Positions 29,383-38,539 of a DNA stretch of 64,000 nt are shown one piece after another (the first letter of the stretch is position 1; each line of letters opens with the position of its first letter). The DNA comes from Coprococcus eutactus (lineage in GTDB: Bacteria; Bacillota; Clostridia; Lachnospirales; Lachnospiraceae), in the NCBI RefSeq assembly GCF_025149915.1, contig NZ_CP102278.1, positions 2,869,001 through 2,933,000 of the forward strand. The letters run 5' to 3'. The translations under genes were made by a program, and so were the position numbers. The notes under the pieces were generated by a model. That model worked only from the letters and a program-made list of their open reading frames with translations, searched no databases and had not been told where the DNA came from.

Positions 29383-30966
29383 TCAGATAAGCAATATTTG
29401 GACAGTGTATTCCACGCCCCCTATTCTGAGGACGTCTCCTCCGGACAAAGGCCAATATCTATCTTTGCACATACATATCTCATTTACATATGTACCGTTT
29501 GTAGAAGAAAGATCCTTCACATATATCCTGCCGTTCTTCTCACCGATGACGGCATGTCTTCGGCTTATACTCCTGTCGTTTATGACGACATCAGCCGAGC
29601 CATCCCTGCCTACCGTCTGCTCACCTCCGGCCATATGTATCTCGAGTTTTTCTCCGCTCTGCCTGCCAGTCAGCTCCACCGATATATGTGCTGTCCGATT
29701 TTCTTCATGAACATCCGCAGCAAGTAGCGTGGTATCATCATCAGTATCATCAGGTTTCCTGAGTATCTGGGTTCCCTCACTCAAATTTACAGGAGGATTC
29801 ATCGGATTTTGATCCACAGTTCTGTGCACATATTTTTCTGTATTTTGCCACTCGCTAATATATGATCCATCTTCCACCACGTCCGGATTACACGTCTGCC
29901 GCCTCAACATCTTCAATCCAGACGGATCACTGGTCATAACGGCTGGTGAACCAGGCATACCAACAGTCTCATCAGACACACCGGCGGCTATACCAGCCGA
30001 CGCACCAGCTGGCACTCCAGCACTCCGAGGCATGGCGACATCATCCTTCCTCCGAAGCTCCAAATATAAAAACAGCTCAATGGCTGCCACCGCAACCGCC
30101 AGCATGAGCAGGCGAACATCCGCAATGTGTCCATAAACTGCACTTTGAAACACTGCCAGCCCAAGTCCCGCAGCTATAGTTATAACAAAGAGGATCAACA
30201 GCCATCTGTTTCTTAAATTCGACAAGTTCTTACATTCGAACGTTTTCCTACGCAAAAACAGATTTTCTCTTCTTGTGCCAGACTCACCAGCCAGCACAAC
30301 ACTGTTCATAGGCGCAGCTTCATCGCCAAACAACATGTCTTTCAGCGCATCATACTCATCACTGTTTCCACTGACCTCGCCGTGTTTTCCAAAGGCAGCT
30401 TTTTTTTCTCTGCATAAGACCTGCTTCTGCATCTCGCACACATCTTCACGCAATTTCTCCATATCAAAGTTGTCCATAACCACGGTCTCATACACTCCAT
30501 ACATGAAATCCACCAGTTTTCCATCACTGTGATCTATCCGTCGTATTATCTCCTCCGACAGATGTCTTACCTGCTTTTTCACATTCATATGCGCCCCCGG
30601 TGCATACACAAAACGGCACTCTTCCAAACCGACACTACAGAATATATATTCCGGTTTCAGCATGAGATTATCAGGATCGAGCATGTACTCCTCCGCCTCA
30701 ACTACAGCATTGCATGCCGCCCCCATTACCGAGAGTGTCTGCTTTGCCGTAAGGAAATTTGCCTGCATATAATCCTTAAGACTCTTCTTTCCGTTTATCT
30801 TGTTATAGAGGAGCATTCTGCCGTCTATCGACCTGAACTCCGGCTGTATTATCCCTTCTACGAAATTGTTATAGAGCATATCAATCTCATATGAATTGAC
30901 ACTGTCCATCTCAGCTTCAACCACAAAAAATGAGTTTACACCTTCATTCTGACAGTAATTTACCAT
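29383..30966 (-). CDS. DUF6382 / FHA-domain membrane protein of the pilus locus
   Basis: 527 aa. Residues 1-200 resemble the DUF6382 domain found before FHA domains. About 255-275 and 283-300 are two membrane segments. A Pro/Gly/Ala-rich stretch leads to a C-terminal FHA domain (about 447-527) with the expected QTVGRDGSADVVI, SRRHA and STNGTYVN. FHA domains bind phosphothreonine, so it probably reports Ser/Thr-kinase signals to the pilus machine (inference). GAGGAGG lies 10 nt before the ATG. It overlaps the TadE-like gene by 23 nt, confirming it as the last gene of the locus. Confidence 0.87.
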   Translation of the reverse strand: MVNYCQNEGVNSFFVVEAEMDSVNSYEIDMLYNNFVEGIIQPEFRSIDGRMLLYNKINGKKSLKDYMQANFLTAKQTLSVMGAACNAVVEAEEYMLDPDNLMLKPEYIFCSVGLEECRFVYAPGAHMNVKKQVRHLSEEIIRRIDHSDGKLVDFMYGVYETVVMDNFDMEKLREDVCEMQKQVLCREKKAAFGKHGEVSGNSDEYDALKDMLFGDEAAPMNSVVLAGESGTRRENLFLRRKTFECKNLSNLRNRWLLILFVITIAAGLGLAVFQSAVYGHIADVRLLMLAVAVAAIELFLYLELRRKDDVAMPRSAGVPAGASAGIAAGVSDETVGMPGSPAVMTSDPSGLKMLRRQTCNPDVVEDGSYISEWQNTEKYVHRTVDQNPMNPPVNLSEGTQILRKPDDTDDDTTLLAADVHEENRTAHISVELTGRQSGEKLEIHMAGGEQTVGRDGSADVVINDRSISRRHAVIGEKNGRIYVKDLSSTNGTYVNEICMCKDRYWPLSGGDVLRIGGVEYTVQILLI

Positions 30967-31426
30967 ATGACTGCCACCTCCTCAGATTATTGCCTGTATT
31001 CCTGATCTCCCTCATTGTCTCAACTTTTTTACTCTTTTTATTCTCATCCACAAACTGTCCAATCCCGGGATATCTCTCCGTATAACTCACCTCATTCACA
31101 CAGATTCCAAGCACCGCACTCGCCATGACGCCATGCTCGATTGCCCCCGTGTCTGTCATATATGACCTTGCCTCAACCTGCCCGGCAAACGTCGTCTTTT
31201 CTTCCACATTTGTCCTTATGACACTCTCTGCTGTCTGAGTGTCATCAGCATCTCCAAGCAGAATATATTCTTCTCTGTTGTAAAGCACTGTATATGCCTC
31301 CCCCGCCGCCACAGAATAGTTCATAACTATCACAAATAGATTGATCACCACAAATACTACACCGATCAAAACAGGTGTTATAAGACTCATTTCGATCATT
31401 AATGATCCTTCGTCATCCATCTTCAC
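30944..31426 (-). CDS. TadE-like pseudopilin
   Basis: About 160 aa. The short hydrophilic N-terminus with DDEGSLMIEMSLITPVLIG, where Glu follows the hydrophobic start, is the TadE/pseudopilin signature, then one membrane helix (about 12-36) and an extracellular domain. I place the start at GTG 31426: GGGGGA lies 7 nt upstream and it directly follows the upstream stop. A GTG at 31447 and an ATG at 31420 are alternatives. The 3' end overlaps the FHA gene. Expected to be a minor component of the Flp pilus. Confidence 0.75.
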   Translation of the reverse strand: MKMDDEGSLMIEMSLITPVLIGVVFVVINLFVIVMNYSVAAGEAYTVLYNREEYILLGDADDTQTAESVIRTNVEEKTTFAGQVEARSYMTDTGAIEHGVMASAVLGICVNEVSYTERYPGIGQFVDENKKSKKVETMREIRNTGNNLRRWQSYGKLLSE

Positions 31427-31427
31427 T

Positions 31428-32420
31428 TTACATTCCCCCTTCACCACAGTTTGAACACGGTCTCATATCCCCTATGTCATCCTTCTTCACTCTGTATACA
31501 GTACGCTTAAGTCCCGGACATTCCAGGGAATAATGATACTTATCCCCGCTCTGCGTTACATACAGAGTTCCACGACTTCGGTATCTCGCACACAGGCTGC
31601 ACTGGGTAAGGCCTTCGCATTCCTTCTCAGCCGCGGTATATGAAACCTGCCTTATATTCAATTTTATATGAAAACAGCTTCTTGACTTGTGATAGACGTC
31701 ACCGTTTTCCGCAACATATACATATGTACCCTCTGAATCTGCATCATTTGCCTTGTCATATCCCAGAAATGCTCTCTGGCGTATCCGTTCCTCGCACGGT
31801 ATAGTCACATTGCCAATTACCGGAATACTGATCCTGATATCATATTCCAGCTTCACATATATGCAGTCATCGGCTTTTAACTCCGACTGTACTATGTTCA
31901 ATCCAGAAAAGCTCCCGGCAACATATCTGTCAATCATATTCTGATCATCTATATAATCCCGCAGTTTTTTGTTTGCCGTGACCAGCGATACACCATCCTT
32001 GAACACCTCTGCTTCTCTTCCGGCATCCACACCATTCTCTATCTGTCTCCCAAGAAAACTGTACTCCGCCATATAAAGTGCAGTCTCATGCAGCCCCTCA
32101 TACACTATTCCTCTGGTGTGGACCGCTCCTGCGACGCTCACTATTCCCAGCATCGCAAATATAAACACTGGCAGCACCATTGCAGCCTCAACACTTGCGC
32201 TTCCACGTCCAGAAAGAGTTGTCTTATATATCCTCCTGCCCGTTTTCTTCACGCTGCGGATATTTCTGATATGCGCTTGGAGAGGCGATCTGATCTTAAA
32301 ATAAATAAATGGGATAACATTTTTGGAAATAAAAATATTTGCTATTAAGTTTTTAAAAAATGTTTTAATAATTTTTTTAGGATTATCATATCCGAGCCTG
32401 GCAACATGACAGGAGAACAT
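31428..32420 (-). CDS. TadE-like protein with two C-terminal Cys/His modules
   Basis: 330 aa. After about 70 basic residues comes GSASVEAAMVLPVFIF (about 73-88), a TadE/pseudopilin-type helix with Glu at the expected position. An extracytoplasmic domain follows. At the C-terminus are two similar modules: YVYVAENGDVYHKSRSC...CSLC (about 243-290) and LYVTQSGDKYHYSLEC...CSNC (about 293-326), each with YH, a Cys and a CxxC. They look like metal-binding or disulfide modules. GGGGGTG lies 6 nt before the ATG, supporting the long N-terminus. Function in the pilus is inference. Confidence 0.75.
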   Translation of the reverse strand: MFSCHVARLGYDNPKKIIKTFFKNLIANIFISKNVIPFIYFKIRSPLQAHIRNIRSVKKTGRRIYKTTLSGRGSASVEAAMVLPVFIFAMLGIVSVAGAVHTRGIVYEGLHETALYMAEYSFLGRQIENGVDAGREAEVFKDGVSLVTANKKLRDYIDDQNMIDRYVAGSFSGLNIVQSELKADDCIYVKLEYDIRISIPVIGNVTIPCEERIRQRAFLGYDKANDADSEGTYVYVAENGDVYHKSRSCFHIKLNIRQVSYTAAEKECEGLTQCSLCARYRSRGTLYVTQSGDKYHYSLECPGLKRTVYRVKKDDIGDMRPCSNCGEGGM

Positions 32421-32455
32421 ATAACACCCCCTTTCCGAACGTTTTCGCCTACTTT

Positions 32456-33904
32456 TTAATACCCCGTTGATATCCTGAACCCGTGGCGGTAATAGCCGTC
32501 ATCTATGCCATTTATCTCCGGAAAACTCTCTATGAATGGGGCAAATTTTTTCCTTTGCTCTATATCCACATCAATAGAAAATCCATATATCATATTCTTC
32601 ATATCAAATGTCTCATCCTCCTGAGACAAATTTAGCTGTATCATATCTGCCATCCTGTAATATATGTCATTGTGTTTTTCAGCCAGCAAAATCGCCAGAT
32701 ATCCCTTGTAGCCTATGGCATCCGCCCCTTCATAGTCCTCATTCTGCATCGTGAGCAGATCTCCAAGGCTGTCTATATCCGTCTTCCACGTTTTTGAAGT
32801 CTTGATAAACTGCACATTATTCCCACACAGCATGCACCTTATGTCCGCAAGAGTCTCCGCATATGCCCAGCATCCGGCCAGCAGATATTTCACTGCAGAA
32901 TATGTAACGCCCGGCAGCAGTGACAGCACAAATGCTATTGAATCTATGGCTGCCATCTTACTATCATCCGATAGAAGATATGCCAGATTTACCGGGAGAC
33001 GGTGCGCTATGATCCTGTTCACAACACCTTTCAGATTGTCCCTGTCATTGTCCTTTCCCGCTATCATGTACTCAACCTCGCACTCCGCCGGCCGCTCCGC
33101 TTTCTTTGATGTGTATGTGTTGAACATCTCAATGGCATAACAGATTCCATAGAAATCATCTGTGACTCCCGTTTCATCCACAGCATCCCAATTGCCAAGC
33201 TGTTTTTTGAACGCATCAAGATCGTCAAATTCTATATCGGTCCACTTCTCATCGGCATCATTCCTGCTTCCCGACGGAAGATCCTCCTCACTGTAACTGG
33301 CGTCAGACGGTTCACCTCCTGACGGAGTTACTATTTTCAAGATTCCTCCCCGGAGTGTATGTTTAAGAACGTTCCTTGGATCCGTGCCTATCCACAGACT
33401 GTCGGTCGAGCTCTCATCATCCTGCCCATTGTCTATAGTGGTTTTCGTGTCCGTTCCTGCTTTTCTTTCAGTGGTTATCATCTCTAGAAGATCCTTTATG
33501 CCCTCTGTTTCTATATATATTTTCATATATTCTGTTATCTGCTTTTTCATATTTTCGCAGTCATTCTCAAGAAGCCCTCTGCAGTCGGCAAGCTCCACAC
33601 TTTTCACCGTCATATCATAGTCATCACTCCCGTCAAATGTATATTCAAGGTAATCTTCTGCCATCTCCTCCATCTTTCCTTCCCCCTGTCCACCAAAATT
33701 CCTGTCAACAGCCAGCAGATGATATTCATCAAACAGTCTTCTGTTGTACGCCGCCTTGATTTCCTGGGCGGCACCATCAGCTGCCTCCGCAGCCCTGGCA
33801 CCGCCCATACTGACTCTTACCATCTCCACAGATGTCAGGCCAAGTATCAGCAGGGACAGCAGCACAAGACACAGAAACACTGTAACCTGTCCTTTATTTC
33901 CCAT
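32456..33904 (-). CDS. DUF5702-like pilus-locus protein (TadG-like)
   Basis: 482 aa. KGQVTVFLCLVLLSLLILGLTSVE is a single N-terminal helix preceded by a short basic tail, then an Ala-rich start of the extracellular part (GGARAAEAADGAAQEIKAAYN). A Ser/Asp/Gly-rich linker is at about 150-225. The family (DUF5702) is typically found in Clostridia Tad loci. GGAGG lies about 4-5 nt upstream of the ATG. It follows the Flp pilin gene by 21 nt. Confidence 0.8.
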   Translation of the reverse strand: MGNKGQVTVFLCLVLLSLLILGLTSVEMVRVSMGGARAAEAADGAAQEIKAAYNRRLFDEYHLLAVDRNFGGQGEGKMEEMAEDYLEYTFDGSDDYDMTVKSVELADCRGLLENDCENMKKQITEYMKIYIETEGIKDLLEMITTERKAGTDTKTTIDNGQDDESSTDSLWIGTDPRNVLKHTLRGGILKIVTPSGGEPSDASYSEEDLPSGSRNDADEKWTDIEFDDLDAFKKQLGNWDAVDETGVTDDFYGICYAIEMFNTYTSKKAERPAECEVEYMIAGKDNDRDNLKGVVNRIIAHRLPVNLAYLLSDDSKMAAIDSIAFVLSLLPGVTYSAVKYLLAGCWAYAETLADIRCMLCGNNVQFIKTSKTWKTDIDSLGDLLTMQNEDYEGADAIGYKGYLAILLAEKHNDIYYRMADMIQLNLSQEDETFDMKNMIYGFSIDVDIEQRKKFAPFIESFPEINGIDDGYYRHGFRISTGY

Positions 33905-33925
33905 ATGTCCTCCGCTCTGTCATCA

Positions 33926-34096
33926 TCAATAAATCTTCTTCGCATTCTTGTTTATGGAGTTCCAGATATTGTTTACCAGAGAGGTTATCTGCTGTTTAAA
34001 TACTATGCACATCGCTATGAGGACCACCATTATAAGGATTATCTCAACCACTCCCATTCCTGACTCGTCTTCCATAAAATCATTCCATCTCTTCAT
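33926..34096 (-). CDS. Flp-type pilin (Flp1-like)
   Basis: 56 aa major-pilin candidate. The N-terminal leader MKRWNDFMEDESG is followed by MGVVEIILIMVVLIAM, with Gly at -1 and Glu at +5 of the predicted cleavage site, matching type IVb prepilins processed by the CpaA-type peptidase of this locus. GGAGG precedes the ATG by about 9 nt. It sits directly after the TadC gene. Short, but clear from position and signature. Confidence 0.88.
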   Translation of the reverse strand: MKRWNDFMEDESGMGVVEIILIMVVLIAMCIVFKQQITSLVNNIWNSINKNAKKIY

Positions 34097-34140
34097 AATT
34101 ATTTTCCTCCTTGATTATTTTTCTGCTTTACATACTCTTT

Positions 34141-35445
34141 CTAAAAACTCATCACAGCTGGCAATACAACTATCACCATCACTACGCCGAGCAATACTAT
34201 CATAGGAAACAACAGTCTCGTTCCTGCTTCCTCACCCTTCTTCCGGGCTAGCTCTTTCCTCGTCTGAAGCGCTGCCTGTTCCTCCCCCGCCATCATGATC
34301 ATTATATCCTTCGTCCCTTTGCTGACATTCTGTGACAGCATTGACATAAGCTTCATGTATACCGGAATATTGATACGATGCCCCATATTGTAATATGCCT
34401 CGCCTTCTGGAATCCCGGCCTGTATCTCATTTAACGTGTATCGGAGTTCCTTCATAAGAGCGCTCTCATCATCATTCTGTACCATTCTCACAAATGAACC
34501 TCTTATAGTCACTCCTGCTCCCAGATAAAGGATCAGCCTGTCGACCAATTCAGGATAGTCAATCATGAGCTGCTGTTTCCTCTCCTTCTCCTGCTTTGAA
34601 AGCTTTGCCCTCGCGCCCATCCAGATGCATACTGCTGAGATGATACCCAGAAATATCACCGGTATAGCACCAGAACCGCCAGCCGTATCTTCAATGCTGT
34701 ATCCCTCTATCTCCGAGGGGAGTTCTATCCGTCCGGAAGCCCTGTTCTCCATCTGGGTGTTTTTCACAAAATCGGAAATAGCCTTTTCAGCCTTCTCACC
34801 AGCATCAAGCACCCGCCCTGTAACACGGATGTTATATTCCCGCTCCGCGCTGTGCTCTCCATAGGACAAAACAGCCGTGAGCTTCACCAGTTCCGCGTCA
34901 CCCTCATCACTCTTCAGCAATTTGCCTGTGGATGTCACAACATCCTGATCACTGCTTATCCATGCCACGTCAAGGCCTGTATCATCAAGTCTCTCTGGCA
35001 GATCCAGATCACTCTGAATACAGTCCGCACTCTCGTTCTCTCCGAGATAAATTTCCTCTATCTCTGTAAATCCTAGGTCAAACACATCCTCCAGCTCCGA
35101 CTCGTCATACTCGATCGGTAGCACATCTACATTTACCTGTTTCTTCTGGCCATCAACCTCTGTCTCCAGTGTCTTGGTACCCTTATCACCCCCATAACCC
35201 GGCCTGTCAATTACCACCGTTTCAGGTCGCAGAGCGGTCCTGCCCCACAACAAAACTGCAAGCACCACCGAAGCAAGAACGACCACCAAGATCATGGATA
35301 TCCTTTCCACATATACCCCACGGCACTTTGTTCTTGCATCCGCATCCGTGCAAGTGTATCCCCTCTTTATCCTCTGTATCGTCTTGTCCATATCCACATG
35401 CTTTTCCACCATGTCATAAATGATTCCCGCTAATTTTCTCAGCAC
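34141..35445 (-). CDS. tadC: TadC-like inner-membrane platform protein with an Ig-like insertion
   Basis: 434 aa. One membrane helix at about 50-67, then about 190 extracytoplasmic residues, a second helix near 255-275 and a C-terminal type II secretion F domain (about 295-434) with two helices at the end. The extracytoplasmic part contains LPERLDDTGLDVAWISSDQD, STGKLLKSD and LTAVLSYGEHS, which fit the atrophied bacterial Ig-like domain pattern (by eye). TadC proteins normally lack such a domain. GTG start with GGCGG upstream, 12 nt after the tadB stop. Confidence 0.82.
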   Translation of the reverse strand: MLRKLAGIIYDMVEKHVDMDKTIQRIKRGYTCTDADARTKCRGVYVERISMILVVVLASVVLAVLLWGRTALRPETVVIDRPGYGGDKGTKTLETEVDGQKKQVNVDVLPIEYDESELEDVFDLGFTEIEEIYLGENESADCIQSDLDLPERLDDTGLDVAWISSDQDVVTSTGKLLKSDEGDAELVKLTAVLSYGEHSAEREYNIRVTGRVLDAGEKAEKAISDFVKNTQMENRASGRIELPSEIEGYSIEDTAGGSGAIPVIFLGIISAVCIWMGARAKLSKQEKERKQQLMIDYPELVDRLILYLGAGVTIRGSFVRMVQNDDESALMKELRYTLNEIQAGIPEGEAYYNMGHRINIPVYMKLMSMLSQNVSKGTKDIMIMMAGEEQAALQTRKELARKKGEEAGTRLLFPMIVLLGVVMVIVVLPAVMSF

Positions 35446-35457
35446 GCTCTCACCGCC

Positions 35458-36198
35458 TTACACCCTTATATTTGTTATCTTTCGTCCCCAGGCCACCATC
35501 AGGAATATAACGATCAGGCAGACGGACATCGCGGCTATCCCAAATACATTTCCATACAGAGCATTCATATATCCCGGATTACACACCCGCATATAGAGAA
35601 CTATCACAAATGGCATAGCAGACATTATGTTGTACTCCATCCGCTTTGCCGTTACCATCGTGTCGATCTCATCCTCCACCTCCAGCCTTTCCTCGATGGT
35701 CTGTACCATCTTCTTCATCATCTTTATGAGGTTTCCACCGGATCTGCCCGCTACCGCAGACACTTTGGCAAACTCCATGACATCATCAAGCCCCGATCTC
35801 TCAGCAAAATTCTTTAAAAGGATCTTCATATCGGTATTCATCTCAAGTCCCGCTATGATCATTTTGATTTCCCCCTGAATATAAGATCTACCCTGATACA
35901 GTCCCTCCATTTCCTGGTACACAGGCACAAAGGCCTTTTCCATAGAGTATCCGGCCGCCATATTCGCCGCCAGGGAAAGCAGCATCTCCTTGAATTCCAT
36001 ATTCAGCTTTTTCTGCATCCTTATACATTTACTCCGCGAGACCATCCTGAACATGGCGAGCAATCCCGGAACGCCTACAACACACACTGCTGCATTGTCA
36101 TAAAACAACACTGCTATCGCCGCAGTCACAACCATATATGTGATAGCAATACCTATCTTTTCACCGGCTTTCAGCCTGTATACTCTGTAATCGGTCAT
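35458..36198 (-). CDS. tadB: TadB-like inner-membrane platform protein
   Basis: 246 aa. Two helices near the N-terminus (about 15-55), a type II secretion F cytoplasmic domain (about 70-190, with FKEMLLSLAANMAAGYSMEKAF) and two helices at the C-terminus. With TadC it forms the membrane platform turned by the TadA ATPase. Its start overlaps the tadA stop by 4 nt (ATGA), typical of coupled translation. Confidence 0.9.
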   Translation of the reverse strand: MTDYRVYRLKAGEKIGIAITYMVVTAAIAVLFYDNAAVCVVGVPGLLAMFRMVSRSKCIRMQKKLNMEFKEMLLSLAANMAAGYSMEKAFVPVYQEMEGLYQGRSYIQGEIKMIIAGLEMNTDMKILLKNFAERSGLDDVMEFAKVSAVAGRSGGNLIKMMKKMVQTIEERLEVEDEIDTMVTAKRMEYNIMSAMPFVIVLYMRVCNPGYMNALYGNVFGIAAMSVCLIVIFLMVAWGRKITNIRV

Positions 36199-37451
36199 AC
36201 TGCCATCACTCCTGCTCCTGTGGGTTCCTTTGTCACTCTTATAAATCCTGCCGACATGAGTTTTGCCGTGTTGTGCAGATCATTTATTTTCTCCAATGTT
36301 CCTACTATCCGGCCATCTTCCAGCCCTCTCTCCCTAAACTCAAATAATTTATTCACCACAAATTCACCTCCTTCCAATCCGATCACCTCACATATCTCAA
36401 GGCATCTTCTTGATTTATCTCTTAGTCTTCCCAACTGGATTATTATGTCCACCGCTGATGCTATCTGCTGTCTTATAGCCAGCACCGGCATGTCAGCTCC
36501 CATAAGTACCATCGTCTCAAGCCTTGTCAGCATATCTCTGCTGGAGTTTGCATGCCCGGTGGACAGTGAGCCGTCATGGCCTGTATTCATAGCCGTGAGC
36601 ATGTCAATTGCCGCCGCATCTCTGACCTCACCAACAATGATTCGCGATGGGCGCATTCTTAGACTTGTCTTGATAAGATCTCTTATGCTCACCGCATTTT
36701 CGCCTTCAACATTTGCACTTCTCGATTCAAGACTCACAAGATTGTCTATGCCCGTGAGCTGAAGCTCCGCCGAATCCTCTATGGTCACTATCCTCTCATC
36801 GTGTGGTATATACCCCGACAGAGCATTGAGAAATGTAGTCTTACCCGCACCAGTTCCGCCGGACACGATAATATTATATCCAGACACCACAAGCTTCCTG
36901 AGAAACTCTGCAACCTCAGTTGTTATTGAACCCAGTTGCAGAAGTCTCTCCATGGTCATTCCCTCCTTTGGGAATTTCCTTATTGTCATGACACAGCCGC
37001 CAAGGCTCACAGGGGGAAGAACCACGTTAACTCTTGATCCATCCTTCAGCCTGGCATCGACTATCGGAAACGACTCGTTTACCAGCCTGTTGCACTCTGC
37101 AACAATATGCTGGATTACCGACTTCAGTCTCTCCTCACTCTCAAATGTCCTGTCATAACGACACAACCTGCCAGCCCTCTCTATAAAAATATTGTCTGCG
37201 CCATTTATCATGATCTCCGTTATACTGTCATCATCAAGCATGTCCGAAAGCACATCCAGTCTTCTGAGGCTGTTGAACAGATCCCGTTTTATCTCTACCT
37301 TATCTCTGACACTCAGCGGTTTCTCCAAAGAATACTCAAGTATGCACATGTCGATAACACCACGTACCTGATCATCCTCTATATCACCAGATAGGTCTAT
37401 GGTCTGCATGACCTTCGTTCTGATATTCTGCATATATTCACTATTTACCAT
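36195..37451 (-). CDS. tadA: Tad pilus assembly ATPase (CpaF family)
   Basis: 418 aa. Hexameric secretion ATPase that drives Flp pilus assembly. Walker A GGTGAGKT (198-205), Asp box TIEDSAELQL, Walker B with VGEVRDAAA and the His box STGHANS are all present. The ATG at 37451 overlaps the tadZ stop by 7 nt. Confidence 0.96.
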   Translation of the reverse strand: MVNSEYMQNIRTKVMQTIDLSGDIEDDQVRGVIDMCILEYSLEKPLSVRDKVEIKRDLFNSLRRLDVLSDMLDDDSITEIMINGADNIFIERAGRLCRYDRTFESEERLKSVIQHIVAECNRLVNESFPIVDARLKDGSRVNVVLPPVSLGGCVMTIRKFPKEGMTMERLLQLGSITTEVAEFLRKLVVSGYNIIVSGGTGAGKTTFLNALSGYIPHDERIVTIEDSAELQLTGIDNLVSLESRSANVEGENAVSIRDLIKTSLRMRPSRIIVGEVRDAAAIDMLTAMNTGHDGSLSTGHANSSRDMLTRLETMVLMGADMPVLAIRQQIASAVDIIIQLGRLRDKSRRCLEICEVIGLEGGEFVVNKLFEFRERGLEDGRIVGTLEKINDLHNTAKLMSAGFIRVTKEPTGAGVMAV

Positions 37452-38536
37452 TTGTCCATCACCTGGCTCTCAATGAATCTAATCATCTCCGCACTTCCCG
37501 GTGCAGCGTCTGGTACCCGGACCCGTTTCATCCTTTTTGCGACTTTTCCCAACTCCTCCGATTCGAGTAGCCTTTCAAATGTCCTGATCTTTTCCTGCGA
37601 CTGCTCATCCGGCAGTTCAGGGACCACTATCACATCCAGAGCAGACAGCACAGACAGATCCTTTAGAACCGCCTGTCCAATATCAAGCACTATGGTCGTG
37701 TATCTTCCCCACACTCTTAGCTGTTCCAGCATCCACTCAACGTCAGATCTGTCAAGCTCCATGGCATCCAGATACGACCGCATGTATCCAAGGACACTGT
37801 AATCGTCAAGCTGCACTGTATTTTCACCTACATAATCCGTAAATCCGTCCGATCGCTCCTTTATGAGATATATGACATTCGATACCACATCTTCCCTGTC
37901 CTCAAATGAACTGAATTCTTCCAGACCTATATACAGCCCCCCACGGACCTCGTCATTCATGCACAGGCTTATCGCAAGCTTTGTCTTCCCGCATCTACCA
38001 ACCGGAGATATAACACCATAGGATCTGAACAGCTTCCGCCTTCTCTCCGGCACATCGGCATCCATGTACTTCATAACTGCCCGGACTATATCCCTCGCCT
38101 TAGAGTACTTGAACAACACTCCGGGAACATTCCCACCGCCTGACTGTTCACCATATTCCAATGAACCAGACTCCGCTGATCCCCCGAACCATCCTTCGCC
38201 ATATTTTGATATCTCCGAACCGGAATCTGTCCCGGCAGGTCTCTTTCCCGAAAGCACCACACATCTCTGCCCACGAAGTTCCTGCCATATATCTACATAC
38301 AATTTCTCATCGATCAGCAATATATCCAGACTGTTTGCACGCAGATACCCCTGCAATTCATCGCGTCCAGAAAACGCCAACGCTAGAAACGGATTTTCCC
38401 TGTCTGAATTGATATGATTCATCAGACTCATCATGTAAGCCTTGTCATCATCATATATTCCTACTTTGTACTGCTGAATTGTCTCACCTCCATCAAATTC
38501 ATCAAATACATCAATTTCATTCAACCACCCAAACAA
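37445..38536 (-). CDS. tadZ: TadZ/CpaE-like pilus localisation protein
   Basis: 363 aa from TTG. An atypical receiver-like domain (about 23-100) precedes a MinD/ParA-like domain with the degenerate P-loop PVGRCGKTK (about 178-186). TadZ places the pilus machine at the pole. The start is uncertain: TTG 38536 lies one base past the upstream stop but has no ribosome site; an ATT at 38479 has GGAGGTGA at ideal spacing and would start the protein just before YKVGIYDDD. No ATG or GTG exists in this stretch. Confidence 0.8.
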   Translation of the reverse strand: MFGWLNEIDVFDEFDGGETIQQYKVGIYDDDKAYMMSLMNHINSDRENPFLALAFSGRDELQGYLRANSLDILLIDEKLYVDIWQELRGQRCVVLSGKRPAGTDSGSEISKYGEGWFGGSAESGSLEYGEQSGGGNVPGVLFKYSKARDIVRAVMKYMDADVPERRRKLFRSYGVISPVGRCGKTKLAISLCMNDEVRGGLYIGLEEFSSFEDREDVVSNVIYLIKERSDGFTDYVGENTVQLDDYSVLGYMRSYLDAMELDRSDVEWMLEQLRVWGRYTTIVLDIGQAVLKDLSVLSALDVIVVPELPDEQSQEKIRTFERLLESEELGKVAKRMKRVRVPDAAPGSAEMIRFIESQVMDKW

Positions 38537-38539
38537 CCC

